From the NCBI GenBank assembly GCA_025602905.1, contig JAHLKI010000037.1, forward strand, positions 62,001-126,000: a stretch of 64,000 bases of DNA, in the 5' to 3' direction. The notes under the pieces were generated by a model. That model was not told the DNA's origin, did no database searches, and was given only the letters and a program-made list of their open reading frames with translations. The translations under genes and the position numbers were made by a program. This document shows positions 21,111 through 35,733 of this stretch, piece by piece. This DNA comes from Phlyctochytrium arcticum. Lineage: Eukaryota > Chytridiomycota > Chytridiomycetes > Chytridiales > Chytridiaceae. Position 1 is the stretch's first letter; the number at the start of each line of letters is the position of its first letter.

Positions 21111-21995
21111 TTCGAAGGGGCCTCGATTGAATTGGTAGGAGTCACCAGCCGTATGTGTTGCGCGAAGATTGCTGAGTCGGCCTCACTTGACTTCTTTTAG
21201 AACCGGGACATGAATTTCGTCAATCAAGCCATTGATAAAAAAGATGATGGAAAAAGATTCAGCGACATTTGTCCTTCTCGATGCCGCAGAATCTCATTGG
21301 ATTACTGTTTGTACTGGGAAAGCAACCGGAATTGACACACGCCCAATTTCTACCACGATGATGATTTTTGGAAAGAGGTACACCCCGTATGCAGTCCCGA
21401 TTTCGCACAAGAGGAGCATCAAGACGTCTATAACGACCATTGAATGTTGCAATTCTTCATTATCTGTGTATTGTATCGACCTGCAAGCCGAATCCAATCT
21501 AATACTATCATGATGCGAAGCGCCAGAAAAGATTGTAGGACGTGCAGAATGAGCATCCAAAGCTTGCCGTCACTCGCATCTCCCTCGACAATGTTTTTAG
21601 ATCCCGTGTTTCCAGCTCAGTTTCCAGCTAGACAGTTGCCCAGTCGCTGGAAGATCTTGTTCAGAACACCCCGTCAAGATCGGTGGATCCTAATTGCTAG
21701 TCTTGTATATTGAATCTTTCAAGACAAGGCAAATGCTTTCCTTCGGCCCTTGCGGTTCCGCCTTTCTTCCAAAGACCTAAATAAATACATTGCCATCTGT
21801 CTGGGCGATGCATCCCCTGCCAGATCTTGGGCGAAATTGCAGATCTGACAGCTGTCACCCGTGTTTTCAAGACATGGCTGTGCCACGAAAACGTCCCATC
21901 AGAGATTTGGTTGGAATCAATCTCCGCTGAGATGATAATTCTGAAACAGACCCCAGTCATTTCCCTCACTCTCCCAATTACAATCACAAAAGGTC
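21111..21995. other. spacer with coding remnants
   Basis: Upstream region of LYS12. Minus-strand hydrophobic stretches near 21290-21560 (for example MLLLCEIGTAYGVYLF) may belong to the degenerate gene to the left, but no continuous structure could be built. Confidence 0.35.
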
Positions 21996-23529
<1,534 letters not shown>

Positions 23530-23603
23530 GTGTATTTAGAGTGTCGGTATGTTGGTTGCTATCTACAAGTGCATCGGGAGGTCTATCTATCTAAATACGT
23601 GAT

Positions 23604-24985
23604 TCATAACTTTGAATATTGAGATTGGGGGAAGGGAGACTCGGTGGCTAAAGATGACAATGCCCACTGAATAGCAGCTACGAGGTCGAGGATTTCGGCG
23701 CGCGTATTATGAGAATGTATGCACACGCGGAGGCGCTCGGTACCCTTGGGGACAGTCGGCGATCGTATCGGCTTGACGTCAAAGCCGCGGGATTGGACAA
23801 GCTTGGCGATTTTGACTACTTGCGCGTTACCTGACTTGGTGATGAGTCCATGAACAGTAAATGCGCTACAGGAAATGGCGTAACATACCTGGAACAATGA
23901 TGCCTTGAATCATTGTTTCTGATTCGAGAAGTGTCAGCCCCGCGGGTAACGTGCCTATTCTTGCCCGGAACAGAGCAACGGATGCCTGCATCTCTTTCTG
24001 TAATCTATCCGCGTGGGTGATGAGGTAGTCGTATGAGCAACGAATCGACACCAGTCCATGATGTGGCATCATGGTAGAATACACCAGGGGCCGCGCATAA
24101 TTTACTAGATAGTCTCTGACAGTCTGTGAACAAAGTACGACTGCACCATGGCTACCCGCTGCTTTGCCAAAGGTATTGAGGCGAAGAAAGACCCGGTCCT
24201 CGAGGTGGAGTTGAGAGACAAGGCCCCGGCCTGCTGAACCATACACTCCAGTAGAGTGAGCTTCGTCGACTATCAGAACGGCGCGTCCCGAGAACTCATC
24301 AATGACGTTGAGAATCTCAAGAAGCGGAGCTAGATCGCCGTCCATCGAATAGAGCGCTTCCACTGCAACAACAACAGTTTGACAACGAGGACCACCGTCC
24401 TCACCCTGTTCGTCCAGGAGTCTCCTCAGCACCTTTCGCAGTGCGCCCACATCATTGTGTTTAAACGACTCGACATGCTTTGCCCGACCCAATTTGATGC
24501 CGTCGTGCATAGATGCATGCACAAACTCATCGTAAACGACCCCCCCATTCGGCTGTGGGAGCGTACTCAACAGGCTGATATTGGCATCATACCCACTATT
24601 GAACAACAAGGCTGCCTCTGAGCCATGAAACTCGGCCAAAAACCGCTCCAGGTCCAACGCACGGGCAGAATTGCCATTCAACAGTCTTGACCCTGTAGAT
24701 CCGCTTATGCTGGTGGAAGACTCTGTGAGGGCAGCCAGAAACTGGGTATGGAGGGTTGGGCTGTGGGCGAGACCGAGGTAGTCGTTGGAGGAAAAGTCAA
24801 TGAGCGGAGGGGAGGGAGGTGTTGGGGTGGTGCGGATTAAAGACTGATCTATGCGGCGCTGGACAATGGAGGATAGGTGGTCTTGGAGACTGTAGAGCAG
24901 AACAAATCAAGGCTGGTCAGCATGATGTGCTCGTTGTCGCAAACGTTCTTATTCACCTCCTATGTTTGGGCTGCCGTTCAATCAT
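23604..24985 (-). CDS. bioF: 8-amino-7-oxononanoate (KAPA) synthase with C-terminal SKL, 418 aa
   Basis: Exons 24985-24957, 24889-23889 and 23830-23604. Class II PLP alpha-oxoamine synthase: IDFSSNDYLGLAHSPTL, GSTGSRLLNGNSARALDLE, then VDEAHSTGVYGSAGRGL (Asp/His binding PLP) and NTFGKAAGSHGAVVLC with the Schiff-base Lys. The product of the family is KAPA from pimeloyl thioester and alanine, the first committed step of biotin synthesis. The C-terminus is SQYSKL, and SKL is a textbook PTS1 peroxisomal signal; fungal BioF enzymes are known to be peroxisomal in Aspergillus. No mitochondrial presequence is seen. Start choice: the short first exon (MIERQPKHR) joins in frame. The stop is 74 nt from that of LYS12. 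Confidence 0.88.
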
Positions 24986-26338
24986 GACAGTTGCCAATTT
25001 GCCAAACCGCAAAATTTCAGAACTCAGAACTCCGCTTTCAGAGGTCTCTCCTCTTGGACCCTGCAATCTTTTACCACTTCCTGGCAGAAGAACGGACGTC
25101 TGACGATCTGACTGGGTTTATCCAAACATCTGTCCCGACTTTATGTGAACGATCGACGGTCGCCAGCTGCAACACCGGAAGGATCAATCTTCCAACACCA
25201 AACAAAAGCTTTCCTCACCGCTCAGCTCACCGCCGCTCACCGATGAACAATTTGGCGATCGTACCGCTAGATATATTCACGGCATCATTCAACGAAAGTG
25301 CTTTCCTTTCCAGCGCCTCTCTTTCATATGTCATCTTATCATCAATACTGTAAATATGGTCTCAGAAAACCATCGCCACGTCTAATAGAAAAAGGGACGC
25401 AACGACAACAGAGTGCGGTGTGGGTCGGGATTGATTAAAGACTTCTTTGTTAAAGCGACTGAAATGACCCAGATCAAGATATAACAACACAAGATATAGT
25501 GGGATCGGAGAAAAGGGCGCCTGATTTTGGACGGCCTAGCGCCAAGACGCATAGTCTATGTTCGTCGTTCTGCGCTTGTAGACTACGCTCTTGCGGAATG
25601 TCGGAACCGACCATTCGAAGAACGGTGTGGGGTCGATGTCGGTGGCTGTTGACAAGCTAGTATCCGAGAAATGACGGACTTACTCGAGGGTTTTTCGGAA
25701 GGATTCTTCAGAGGTGTAAGACTTACAATACAGTCTTCACCCGAAGAATCTTTCCGAAGACCCATTACAGCAGGTTGGAAGTGAGCAGATTGAAAAAACC
25801 TTGCTTGGTTTGAAGTCTGAAGAACATTCTTCAACACCTACCCCCATTGTCTACTATCGAACGATCCGAAAGTTTCCGGCGCGATGAACATGAATGGTAT
25901 ACATGTTGCGGGCATTCCTTTGCGGGGCGTTTTCAATGCAGTTGTTTGCAGCAAATCGGCATGCTATTGCCATCCAATGACCTTCAATAGACAGAGAGCA
26001 GTCGATGGGCGCATAGTTGTGAAAGCAATGAACAATAATAAAGAGATATTCTCTAGTTCCAGTACCGAACGGATCTACCATGCCAGCTCGCGATCTGGGA
26101 TTGCATACCCTTTTATGAGACGAAAGCCGGCCCGTGCCAACAATATGAAGAAGAGCGATCCGAAAGACGCGTGGTTGGGAACATGAATTGGGTTTCATAC
26201 CCTGGCGCCAGGCAATATGATAAAGTCGCTCCTGGGTTTCCGCCCGTCAATGAATATAGAAGGGAACCCTCATAATTTTCGGCGTTGGCGACCGATTTGG
26301 GGGGCAGAATATTCAAACCCAGAGTCGGCGAGCGGCTC
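24986..26338. other. intergenic, no confident gene
   Basis: Holds the KAPA synthase upstream region and several short frames on both strands (for example 25837-25583 minus and 25884-26186 plus) with no recognisable domain. The stretch 25690-25770 carries repeated TCTTC/GAAGA blocks that could pair. Part of the 5' end of the next gene may lie here. Confidence 0.4.
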
Positions 26339-27319
26339 ATGAACCGCACGCGTAAGGATTGGGTAAGCAAGGCTCCGTTCATTTCCAAATTGTTGAGGCA
26401 CTTTACCCGAGAACTGGGCAAGAGGGCACCGTTGGTAGTAAAACAAGCAAGTACCGTGAAAAAGCAGGCCAAAGCTGAAAAAGGGACAGAGCCGGTCGTG
26501 GGCAAACTGCCACCACCAACAAGGTTGTCTCGTGGAACATGGGAGGTACATCCTCGTCGTTGGCCGTGGCCAACAAGGATTGTAAGAAACGGACTTTGGG
26601 CTGATTCTCTTGACCCCACTGACTTTAGTTACCGTATTTCACAAGTGGAATTCTGTATAGAGTCTGCTAGTATCAAGCAAAACAATGAGACTCTCACCAT
26701 CAAGTTCGACAAGGACAAGGACGATATTCAAGTCAAGCACCCTACAGGGGCCGAATCTACCTACAAGGCCAAGTATCTCTTTGAAGATCCTGATCCTTCT
26801 TCGAGCTGGCGTTCAGTACAGACTACGACCCGGGGCAGTGCGAGCGCGGCAGCCTACAACAGATTGAGGGGGCGGAACCCCAACTTGACCGTCGATTGGA
26901 CAGATGACATGTCAGTGTGTTTCTCCTTACAAATGAAAGGGGAATGCCCGAAAGGATTGGTGTTTGTCAATGCTGCGGGACCAGGTGGGTGGCCATCACA
27001 GTCGGTTTCGCCCCCAAGAAAGCTCGATTGATCATTGCGCAGTGGACATGCAACGCTTAATGACACGTATCATTCCTGGAAACACTGTGGTATGCTCTTT
27101 CTATTACTGAGCCAAATGTCAAATTCTGATACCAAGTTTTAACGAGCACAGACTGATCGTATTATTCCTGTGGAACCTAGTCTGATAGTAACTGCAACCG
27201 ATTTCAAAATCTATGAATGGACTTGGAAGCATGCTATTCCACCTCCATCAAACAACGAACGCCCATGCACCATACCACCAGGAGGGTGGAAGCAATCTTT
27301 CTGTGTACATAACTCTTAG
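26339..27319 (+). CDS. hypothetical protein, about 286 aa
   Basis: Exons 26339-26984, 27043-27089 and 27152-27319; the last two junctions are GT-AG and keep frame. The N-terminal part is basic (Lys/Arg-rich, ending about RHFTRELGKRAP). The middle, from SYRISQVEFCIESASIKQNN through I-x-F-D-K-D-K-D, looks like a beta-rich globular domain with few cysteines. The C-terminus has DFKIYEWTWKHAIPPPSNNE and Cys-containing ends. A possible extra intron (GTAAGA at 26582 to TTTAG at 26628) would change the upstream frame, so the 5' end is uncertain. No signal peptide is seen with this start. I do not recognise a family. Confidence 0.5.
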
Positions 27320-27485
27320 TCTGACATTTCCGAAGAAGCGCGTAGACTGACCTGTCATACTAGTTTGCGGTCCAAGACACGGAGCAGAAGCCGCTACAGA
27401 GTCTGCTGGCCTTCGATACAATTTTCTCTCGTAAGTAGCGCGATCTAGTGTATCAGCCAAATATCGTTCTCATGAAGGCGTCTCC

Positions 27486-30400
27486 ATGACGAATGTAGAA
27501 CCACCACCACCAGGAACCCATCGTATGACAAGCCAGGGTTCCTTTCTCAGTGGAAGTCTCACAGGGCGCGAGTCCTTCATGGGCGGTTTAACTGTTTCGG
27601 ATTCCTCCACCATGTCCCCTCTTTCAGCTCATGCTGAAAGCTACGAATCTGGGCCTTCCCCTCGGTCTTCCCTGTCATCGCCCGTCTCCCCGCCAAACAA
27701 CGTAGCCCAATTTAATAGCCAATCGACCATCCTGGCCGGCGGCCATCGTCGTGACCTATCCAGCGGAACCGGTAGCTCCATGCTGAACTTGGATGAAGTG
27801 GACGACGAACCGGCATTTAGATCTACGATTGACGCATTGGAAAAACGTACAGTGAACCTGAAGCAAGCTGTAAAAAAGACTTCGAAGCATGTCGACGAAT
27901 ACATATCATCAACGAAGAACTTTGCAGCCGCTGGACGCGCTCTGACTGCTGCGATTGCAGCCATTCCTAGTCTGGACACGGCGGTGATTGGCTTGCTCAA
28001 AGATGTTCAGCAAGAGGTGGACAGGAGCACGGAAATACTGCTAAATCAGTTGCAGGGGACATTTGTTGCGCAGCTGGATCTACTGTACAAAACCCAAATT
28101 AAGGCTGCTGAACAGCAAAAAAAGACGTATGATCAGGAAGCCAAGGTAAATGAAGGATGATGTGTGCCTTCAAATGTCCCCTAAAACATTGGTATGCAGG
28201 ACTTTAACTACTCGGAACAAAAGTACCTATCGATCAAGACGGGGGACAAGAAGGTCAATGAGGCGGACTTCAAATGGCAGGAGAAGAAAAAAAACTACGA
28301 GCTGAAGCGGTTTGTTAATACTGGAAAATGTGTAAATGATTCAACTGGCTGACAGCGCTGCGCAGCTTGGACTATTTTTGTCATCTGAAGGATTTGCATG
28401 GGGCACACATGGAGCGGGACCTTAACTTTACATTCACGGTTTTATTGGAGAAGCAGGTATTGGTCCTTCTTTATCAGGCGTTGGGGATGGAAATGATCCA
28501 CTTACATAGATTGGTTTCCTTAGATGACCTATTTTCGCTCGATAAATGACAAACTGGCCAAAAAGAAGGAAGATCTTGATGTTTTATCCAACAAATGGAA
28601 AGAATCCAACGAAAAATTCCTTGAAGAAAAGAAAGAACGGGAGGAGCGCCGCAAACTCATTGAAAATAAAGCGCAATTGTTCACGGAAGGCAGTGTTGTG
28701 AGCGAAGTGATGAGTGACGAAGATAGTGCCAAGGCTGCTGTGGCTTCTGAAGAGAAAGGGGCCAGATTCAAAGGAATAAGAGACTTGACGCAAACGCATG
28801 ATCCAGATGCGGCTGGTTTAGGGCGCCGAAGAAAGGTACGTTGCGGCCAAGAGCGTTACTACGAGCACCAGACGCAGGCGTTCATCTTACAGGATTTAGG
28901 GGTACCTATTTGTGGCTGTTGCACCGACAACCGGTGGTACGCCCAAAACACCAACCCTTTTGAGTTGGAAAAAACTCTGGTGTGTTCTATCAGGAGGACT
29001 ACTTCAGGGTAGGCTAACTCACCTGAGCAAAGATATTACTTCCAGACTGATTGACTAATGTATCGTTAGAATGCACGCTCAAAAAGAATTCAATGGAAGT
29101 CATCACAACAGTCAACATTCGCGTATGTGCAGTCCGGGAAGCCCGGAACGTTGACCGCCGATTCGCATTCGAACTCATTGGCCCGCAAATTGGCCGCCGC
29201 ATCTACCAGGCTTCCGACGCCGAAGATGTCAAAGCGTGGATGAGCGTGATACAGAACTCGATTGAAGGCATGCTGACCGGCACGAGCACCTTCTTTGAGA
29301 CCGTACAGCCCGAGTATTCCATTCCATTCGACCGGGTCAATAGGGGCCTTACGATATCCTTGGAGCATATGCCAAGCGGTGATTGGGAGTTGCAAGTTCC
29401 GGGGAAAGTTTTGGAAATTATCCGGGATTACGATGCGTCGAATTCAGGTGCAAAACGCAATCCATTTTGGTAACAAGTTTGAGGCTTTGACTGATTATAC
29501 TTAGTTTGTGCCGAATGCACCTCAAGGGGGCCGGACTGGATAAGTATCAACCTCGGCTGTGTTATTTGCATTGGTAACTATCGCATTCCTCTCAAGAGAT
29601 GCCGGGAACTAATAGCTATATAGACTGTTCTGGGATACATCGAAGTTTGGGCACACATATCACAAAGGTAATGAAGATCCTGTCTACTTTTACGAGCCTT
29701 AAAAATTAAATACGTTGTCCATTAGATCCGGTCACTGACACTAGACACGGTTACTTGGACACCTGAGCTGATGGCGGTCTTCAAAGCCATTGGCAACAGT
29801 AAATTCAACGCTGTGTGGGAGGCAAGTGTCCCGCCAGACGTTAAACCATCTCCTACGGACCGGCGGGATGTGAAAGCACAGTACATCACTGATAAGGTAA
29901 GTGGTAAGGTATCGCAATACAAAATCCCACTGATTCTGTATGTCTTCCAGTACATAAATCGCACATTTCTTGACCGGGCTGGCTTTATACGAGAATGCCC
30001 ATCGGAAGACCCCTTGAAATACCTTACAAAAGCCCTTCTTGATAAAGACATTACTGCGGCAACGAGAGCCATCGCACATGGCGCCACGGCAGACTATAGT
30101 GGCGATTCAGTACATCCATCCGTTATTGCTGCGTTGGGATATCCCTCACCACCTCCGCCCATCCGTCGCAGTTCTATACAGCTTGGGTCGGCCCCCGTCA
30201 CCGTCGCACATATCAGCAGCCTTCTCAACTTCAACTCGTTGACTGTACCGTCACCACGGCTCGTCATGGCCGAGTACCTGATTCAGAATGGGGCAAAGGT
30301 GAATGCAATCGACAAAGTTCCCATTCCCCTGGGATCAAATGTCTTGTGTTCCGATCAAGAAGCCACAACGAAACCAATTGAGCGAGGGTTGTCCGCAATC

Positions 30401-30709
30401 CATTACGCAGCACTGTATTTAGATTTGGAAGCTATGAGTTATCTATTGGCCAAAGGAGCAGATCCCAACCTCAAGGTATACCCTCAAATTACAACAGGTG
30501 CAAAGCGTGTTATAATGTATTTTCTTTCCTGTACTTTACAGGACGCGTTTGGTAAGACAACAATGGAGCTCATTGACGTGGGTCGAAAATGGAAGGTCGA
30601 GCACGATGCGGGTGGTGTCGATGCGAGCACCGGGTTCACAGCTCAAGATACCGCGGGCGTATGTGAAGAGCGGCTCCGGGAAGCCATTGCAAAATACGGA
30701 TCTCGATGA
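27486..30709 (+). CDS. ArfGAP with BAR, PH and ankyrin domains, 878 aa
   Basis: Eleven exons: 27486-28145, 28200-28309, 28366-28456, 28524-28835, 28900-29008, 29070-29447, 29505-29573, 29624-29667, 29726-29896, 29951-30475, 30542-30709. A Ser-rich N-terminus precedes a BAR-type coiled-coil (about residues 100-350, NFAAAGRALTAAIAAIP, YELKRLDYFCHLKDLHGAHM). The PH domain begins GYLFVAVAP and has SWKKLWCVLSGG. The ArfGAP zinc finger is CAEC...CVIC with DCSGIHRSLG and the finger Arg (in HRSLGTH). A C-terminal ankyrin region (residues about 690-830) contains HYAALYLDLEAMSYLLAKGA. The ACAP/ASAP layout stimulates GTP hydrolysis on Arf proteins at curved membranes, in vesicle coat release and endocytosis. 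The N-terminal start is the first ATG of a good frame; an upstream exon is not excluded. Confidence 0.9.
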
Positions 30710-30981
30710 TCATGCGCTAATTTGCTCCAAGTGTGTCTTGCGGTCGACAGAGCCACACTCCGCCCCTGTGCCAAACATTCTAGCGATTATACCCAATTCT
30801 GTATCTGCCAGATATTCTTTTCAGTTGCTCCGATTTGGAGCTCCCATGCTCCGAATTCAGGGTCCTTGTACATATTTTCCTGTAGCTAATTCATGGAGGC
30901 TTGCCGTCCCCAAAAGGATCCCAAGGCATTCGCGACATAGAAAAAAATCCACCATTGCTTTTGAGCGAAAAAAAATCACTC

Positions 30982-31653
<672 letters not shown>

Positions 31654-31946
31654 TGCGATACCTCTTGATGTCGTTTGGAATCTTGTCTTCGATCTTTTGC
31701 AACTTTTTGAACACTTCTTGAAAGCGGAAATTCACAATTCATGACCAATCTGCGCAATATAACCGCTTTCGCACGATATTGCGGCGCAGCAGCACACCGC
31801 AGCTGCGCGCACCGCGGACTTTGAAGTCATGTTCTCACCTCCATTACATGCACCGTTCCTCCGACTTCCTCCACAACGTGCGGCATTAATTTACTCCCAA
31901 TACTTACCTACTGCCCGGCACACAGGAACATTTAAACTTGACAAAC

Positions 31947-32408
31947 ATGGAAGGTCGCCGTCCGCGAAAGAGATCGGCCATACCGCCACCCAAAGACTTG
32001 TCGTCCCCTCGCATTTCCGAGCCCTTGCTACACGCACCTATCGCTCTTCCCACTCCAATTGCAGGCACTCCTCCAAAGATTCCCCTACCTCTCAGTCTTG
32101 CCAGCGATCAAATTCCTCCCAGTCGATCTCTACCCGAACCCATCGGATCATCACATCATGCTTCACATCAGAGTTTGGGGGTCAACCTTATCAAATTTCT
32201 TGTTTTGCTCCATATGTTGCCGCTGTTCTACTGGCTGGCTTGGCTAATGCGAAGCTGGAGGAAAGACCGGAACAAGTATGTGTCTTAATTGATCTCTTAG
32301 TTACTAATTGGATGCGTTTTAACGGCTCGTTTTGGTTGTAGGACCCATTCACCAAAGATACCACTGAAAGATGTTCGAAAGCTGCGCCAATTGAGGCGAA
32401 TGTTGTAA
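31947..32408 (+). CDS. small C-terminally anchored membrane protein, 131 aa
   Basis: Exons 31947-32275 and 32342-32408 (GTATGT...TGTAG), joined in frame. The N-terminal two thirds are proline/serine-rich and probably unstructured. A hydrophobic helix (FLVLLHMLPLFYWLAWLM, about residues 88-107) is followed by a basic, Arg/Lys-rich tail. The layout is that of a small single-pass membrane protein. The family is not recognised; conservation in other zoosporic fungi could not be tested here. It is divergent from the OCA1 gene, whose start lies about 294 nt to the left. Confidence 0.6.
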
Positions 32409-32739
32409 ATAACCCCTATACCCTCTCCTTCATGGACGAGCAGCGAAATCTTGCTGTCTCTTACCTATGTATATACCATGTTGTCTTTTAGTTTAGTTTC
32501 GCGTCGTACCCAGAAGTCATGCCTTTCAAGAAAGGAGAACAGTAAGATTGATCAATCAATTGTATAATATAATATGCGGAAACGCAAGCGGTTGGGTCAC
32601 AAAAAATAGCAGCAGCCCATACGGATTTTAAGAGCCGCCAAAAATACGGAGGGATAGTGGCAAAAAGGACGGATGTCGCTTGCCACTGCGGTGGCCGTGA
32701 TGAACACGGGGGAAACGAAGCTGCGACCTTGCGCCATTC
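32409..32739. other. shared 3' region
   Basis: Space between two convergent genes; no feature seen. Confidence 0.4.
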
Positions 32740-33780
32740 TCATTGTGGCGTTGATCGATCAGTCATCGACGGGTCCTGTCCATGAGCGACGTGTGAGGGT
32801 AAGAGTAGAGAAGCATTGGTGACGGTGAGGTGGGAAGGATTGGGTGCTTGGTTTGGTATATGCCCTTGAGGGAGGCGGGATGGTGATATGATCTGATATT
32901 TGGCCTGCTCTTCTTCTTGCTGTTGCTGTCGGACTTGGGCAAGATGCGCAGCAAGCGCTACTGTGATAGAGTCCGATTGCAACAATGTCTTGTTTTTTCG
33001 TTCTTTCATGGCACCCGTATGTTTGATGGTCTTCAGATGCGTTCCAACATTGGAAAGTTGAGGTTGCCGGCCCCCATTACGCAATGATATAGTGACTGGC
33101 CGCGAATTGCAGACCAAACACTTCCAGATGCCCTCCACCCCCCGCCGGTCAGGGGTATGCTGAACAGATATCGAATAATCAATGTCCTTGCGAATGTGAC
33201 GGGTCACAGGAGATTCCATAAGATGTCTTTCAAGGAATGCTTGCAGCTGCAAAAGTGATACCGGAGCGCCCGGGGATGGCGAGTCTTCTGACAGCCGCCG
33301 CCGTTTGCCCAGCGGTGAGGCCTCGAGTCGATATAAGAGTTGGCGAGCACTCATGTCGTCGCTGTCCTCGTCATACGGGCGATTGGCAACATACTAGTAA
33401 CAGGTAAGGTGGAAAAGTAAGTTACAGTACTTTTGACCACCATCCCTGAAGTACGCGGCCCCTTCAATGAGATGCCTTACCTGCATGATGAGCTTCTTAT
33501 GGCCTGGCTTTAGCGACTTCTTCGTGTATGCTTCCGCATCGGCCAAATCTGTCAGGTTGAGGTTGCGAAAAGCATGGAGCGTTTCATAGCCCGCTTCAAA
33601 CAAAAGCGCGGTAGCTTCTGGTGGAATGTACTCCTGCAGCTGTTCTATCAGCCGCTGACATTCCTCCTCCATAGACCCCACCGCAAACGAGCCCCCATCC
33701 ACTGACGACTCCTGCAAATGCAAGCCGGGGTGGTGGTGGTGCTCATGTCCTGTAACATCTTGTGCTTGTGAAAGCGACAT
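32740..33780 (-). CDS. SAM-like domain plus BED-like zinc finger protein, 317 aa
   Basis: Exons 33780-33481 and 33393-32740 (GTAAGG...ACTAG). Residues about 35-100 (CQRLIEQLQEYIPPEATALL through NLNLTDLADAEAYTKKSLKP, with HKKLI after) resemble a SAM-like helical bundle. A zinc-finger-like block at about 190-235 reads WKCLVCNS...THLKTIKH, that is C-x2-C with a downstream pair of His, the layout of BED-type fingers. The C-terminus is a Gln/Glu-rich coil (QQQQEEEQ) and a low-complexity tail. The combination suggests a DNA-binding or chromatin protein, but neither domain could be confirmed without a profile search. Start: the first ATG in the frame, divergent from the F-box gene 370 nt away. Confidence 0.6.
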
Positions 33781-34149
33781 TCGGAGAGGTTGCCAGGTCG
33801 CGCCGAAAACGACCAGGGGAGGTTGATTACAGAATGGTGCTAGCGTCCTACGTGGTTTCTGTCGTTAAATTATATTCAAGTCAGAGTGAAAATGCTTGCC
33901 GAGAAGACCCCCGTCCCCCTCACTTTTCCAGCTTTTGAACTTTGCGAGTCGGCAATATTGCTTCGGCCTCCCTTCAGGCGGTTCCACCCACACTGCGCAT
34001 TCGCTGGATCCGACTCCAGGGCATTCACGTAATCAAAATTGGCGCCGCGTGATCTGGACTTTCGCGTAAATATTCCAAAGTGTCCCAGGGTTTGCCGTTG
34101 TGTGAAAGACTTTCCTAATCTATCCTATTTGTCGTCTGCGGTTTCTGCG

Positions 34150-35460
34150 ATGGGACAAGATGTTTCAACATATGAAGGTGATTCCTCCGTGTTCAGTGAA
34201 AGTAAATATGTTGTTCTGATGAGTATTTGCTTTGCAGACTACTACGGGGAATCCATGAATGTATTTGATCCAGAGCCTTTGGACAAGAATCCTACCTCTG
34301 TTACCAACCCACGACATTCAACTGCGAGTATAGGCTCTGACTCGTCTGAATTTTCGATGGTGGCCAACCCATCAACCATCACAGACCCTTCCAACTCCCA
34401 GCATCAAGACGATACCGCGATTGATGCCGTTCCCCCAAAATGCCATCTTGATACTCTTCCCCATGATGTGCTTTTCCACCTCCTCCAACATGTTCCGCCA
34501 CTCTCCCTGCACACATTTTCCGCCACTTGCCGAAGTGTGCACCGTTTTATAGAGGCCAATATGGACGCGTTGTATCGACATTACACCACCTCCCATTTCG
34601 GCTTGAGCAACCCATGTCTCACATATTACCACACCAAGCGATTGGCGCACGAGTCGATTCAGGAGCAAACTTGGCTGGATATGTATTGGCGGCTCACAGT
34701 GTGTAAAACGCGGTGGATTGGCTGGGCTATGGACCGCGCAACGGAAGACTTTAACCCTTATGCAATGGAACTTATCATTCGAGATGTGCGGGCTTCGCCA
34801 TTGCGTACATCTGAGATGAAGGTCAACGGTGTTTGTCGATGGCGGGCCATCGGCGATGCCTTGACCAGTGTTCGAGGGACACTGAAAATTCCAGAACATC
34901 ATTCTCGCAACCCGTCACCTTTTGCCTTTGAGGAACATTGCCTCCTGCGCGGTCCCAACACTATCGCCCTGCCCAATACATACGTCGGACTCGTTTGGGG
35001 CTCCGTCATGATTGGCACATATGATCCCGGGGCTCTCCCTTCAATGTGTGGAACGTTTGGGCTAGTTATGGAAGAACGTGTTGGGGATGATGTGCCCGAA
35101 TTGGACAGTCGGCCGGTATTTTCGCCCCAATCTGCCACGCGTGCTGATTGCCTACTTTATAGCGGGGTGATGACCCATGTCGCTATGAAGACATGTCAAT
35201 CCATCAAGCTGATAGTGGAGGAGAGCAAGGCGTCCGGAACACTGTATCTTGTCGACGTCGGCATCGTTGTTCCGTTCAATATACATCCGTCAGGGGAGTC
35301 CCTCATTTTGCATAAGCCTGCCGTGGACAACGACACAGCAGAGTGGTGGTTACCGGATGTTCTACGAGGGAACATTGCTTTGAAAAGAATGGGAAATGGC
35401 ATTATGGGTCTATTTCGCGAGCCTCATGTGGGAATATTTTACATCACACCCTATGCTTGA
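34150..35460 (+). CDS. F-box protein, 416 aa
   Basis: Exons 34150-34177 and 34238-35460, where the 60-nt intron (GTGATT...TTGCAG) is in frame and free of stops, so a retained form could also be translated. A Ser/Thr-rich N-terminus is followed by an F-box at about residues 115-160 (LDTLPHDVLFHLLQHVPPLS, then the Cys-Arg-x-hydrophobic helix). F-box proteins bind Skp1 and present substrates to cullin-1 ubiquitin ligases. The rest (about residues 200-416) is a single large domain with WIGWAMDRATED, SVMIGTYDPGALPS and GIVVPFNIHPSGESL; no WD40 or LRR is visible, so the substrate-binding type is unknown. The upstream open frame lacks an ATG, so the start is taken at 34150. Confidence 0.75.
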   Translation: MGQDVSTYEGDSSVFSESKYVVLMSICFADYYGESMNVFDPEPLDKNPTSVTNPRHSTASIGSDSSEFSMVANPSTITDPSNSQHQDDTAIDAVPPKCHLDTLPHDVLFHLLQHVPPLSLHTFSATCRSVHRFIEANMDALYRHYTTSHFGLSNPCLTYYHTKRLAHESIQEQTWLDMYWRLTVCKTRWIGWAMDRATEDFNPYAMELIIRDVRASPLRTSEMKVNGVCRWRAIGDALTSVRGTLKIPEHHSRNPSPFAFEEHCLLRGPNTIALPNTYVGLVWGSVMIGTYDPGALPSMCGTFGLVMEERVGDDVPELDSRPVFSPQSATRADCLLYSGVMTHVAMKTCQSIKLIVEESKASGTLYLVDVGIVVPFNIHPSGESLILHKPAVDNDTAEWWLPDVLRGNIALKRMGNGIMGLFREPHVGIFYITPYA

Positions 35461-35733
35461 CAACTTTCTCACTGTTACTTATCGTTTGAGCTCTTATCAT
35501 GGTCTTTTTTCCTTCATAAGCTTGTACCATGCTAGAAATGGAACGGACCTGTCAGATAGTTGTACGTAGTATTAACTTACCGATTCATCATCATCCAATT
35601 ATTGAATATGCCGCAACGGGCCTCTACTGTACATAAATGGCCATGAAAGGTCTCAAACGCAAGATGGGAAACAGATCAAATAGATACAAAACCAAAATAA
35701 ATTAAATGTTTGGAGATAACGACCGTTAGCCAT

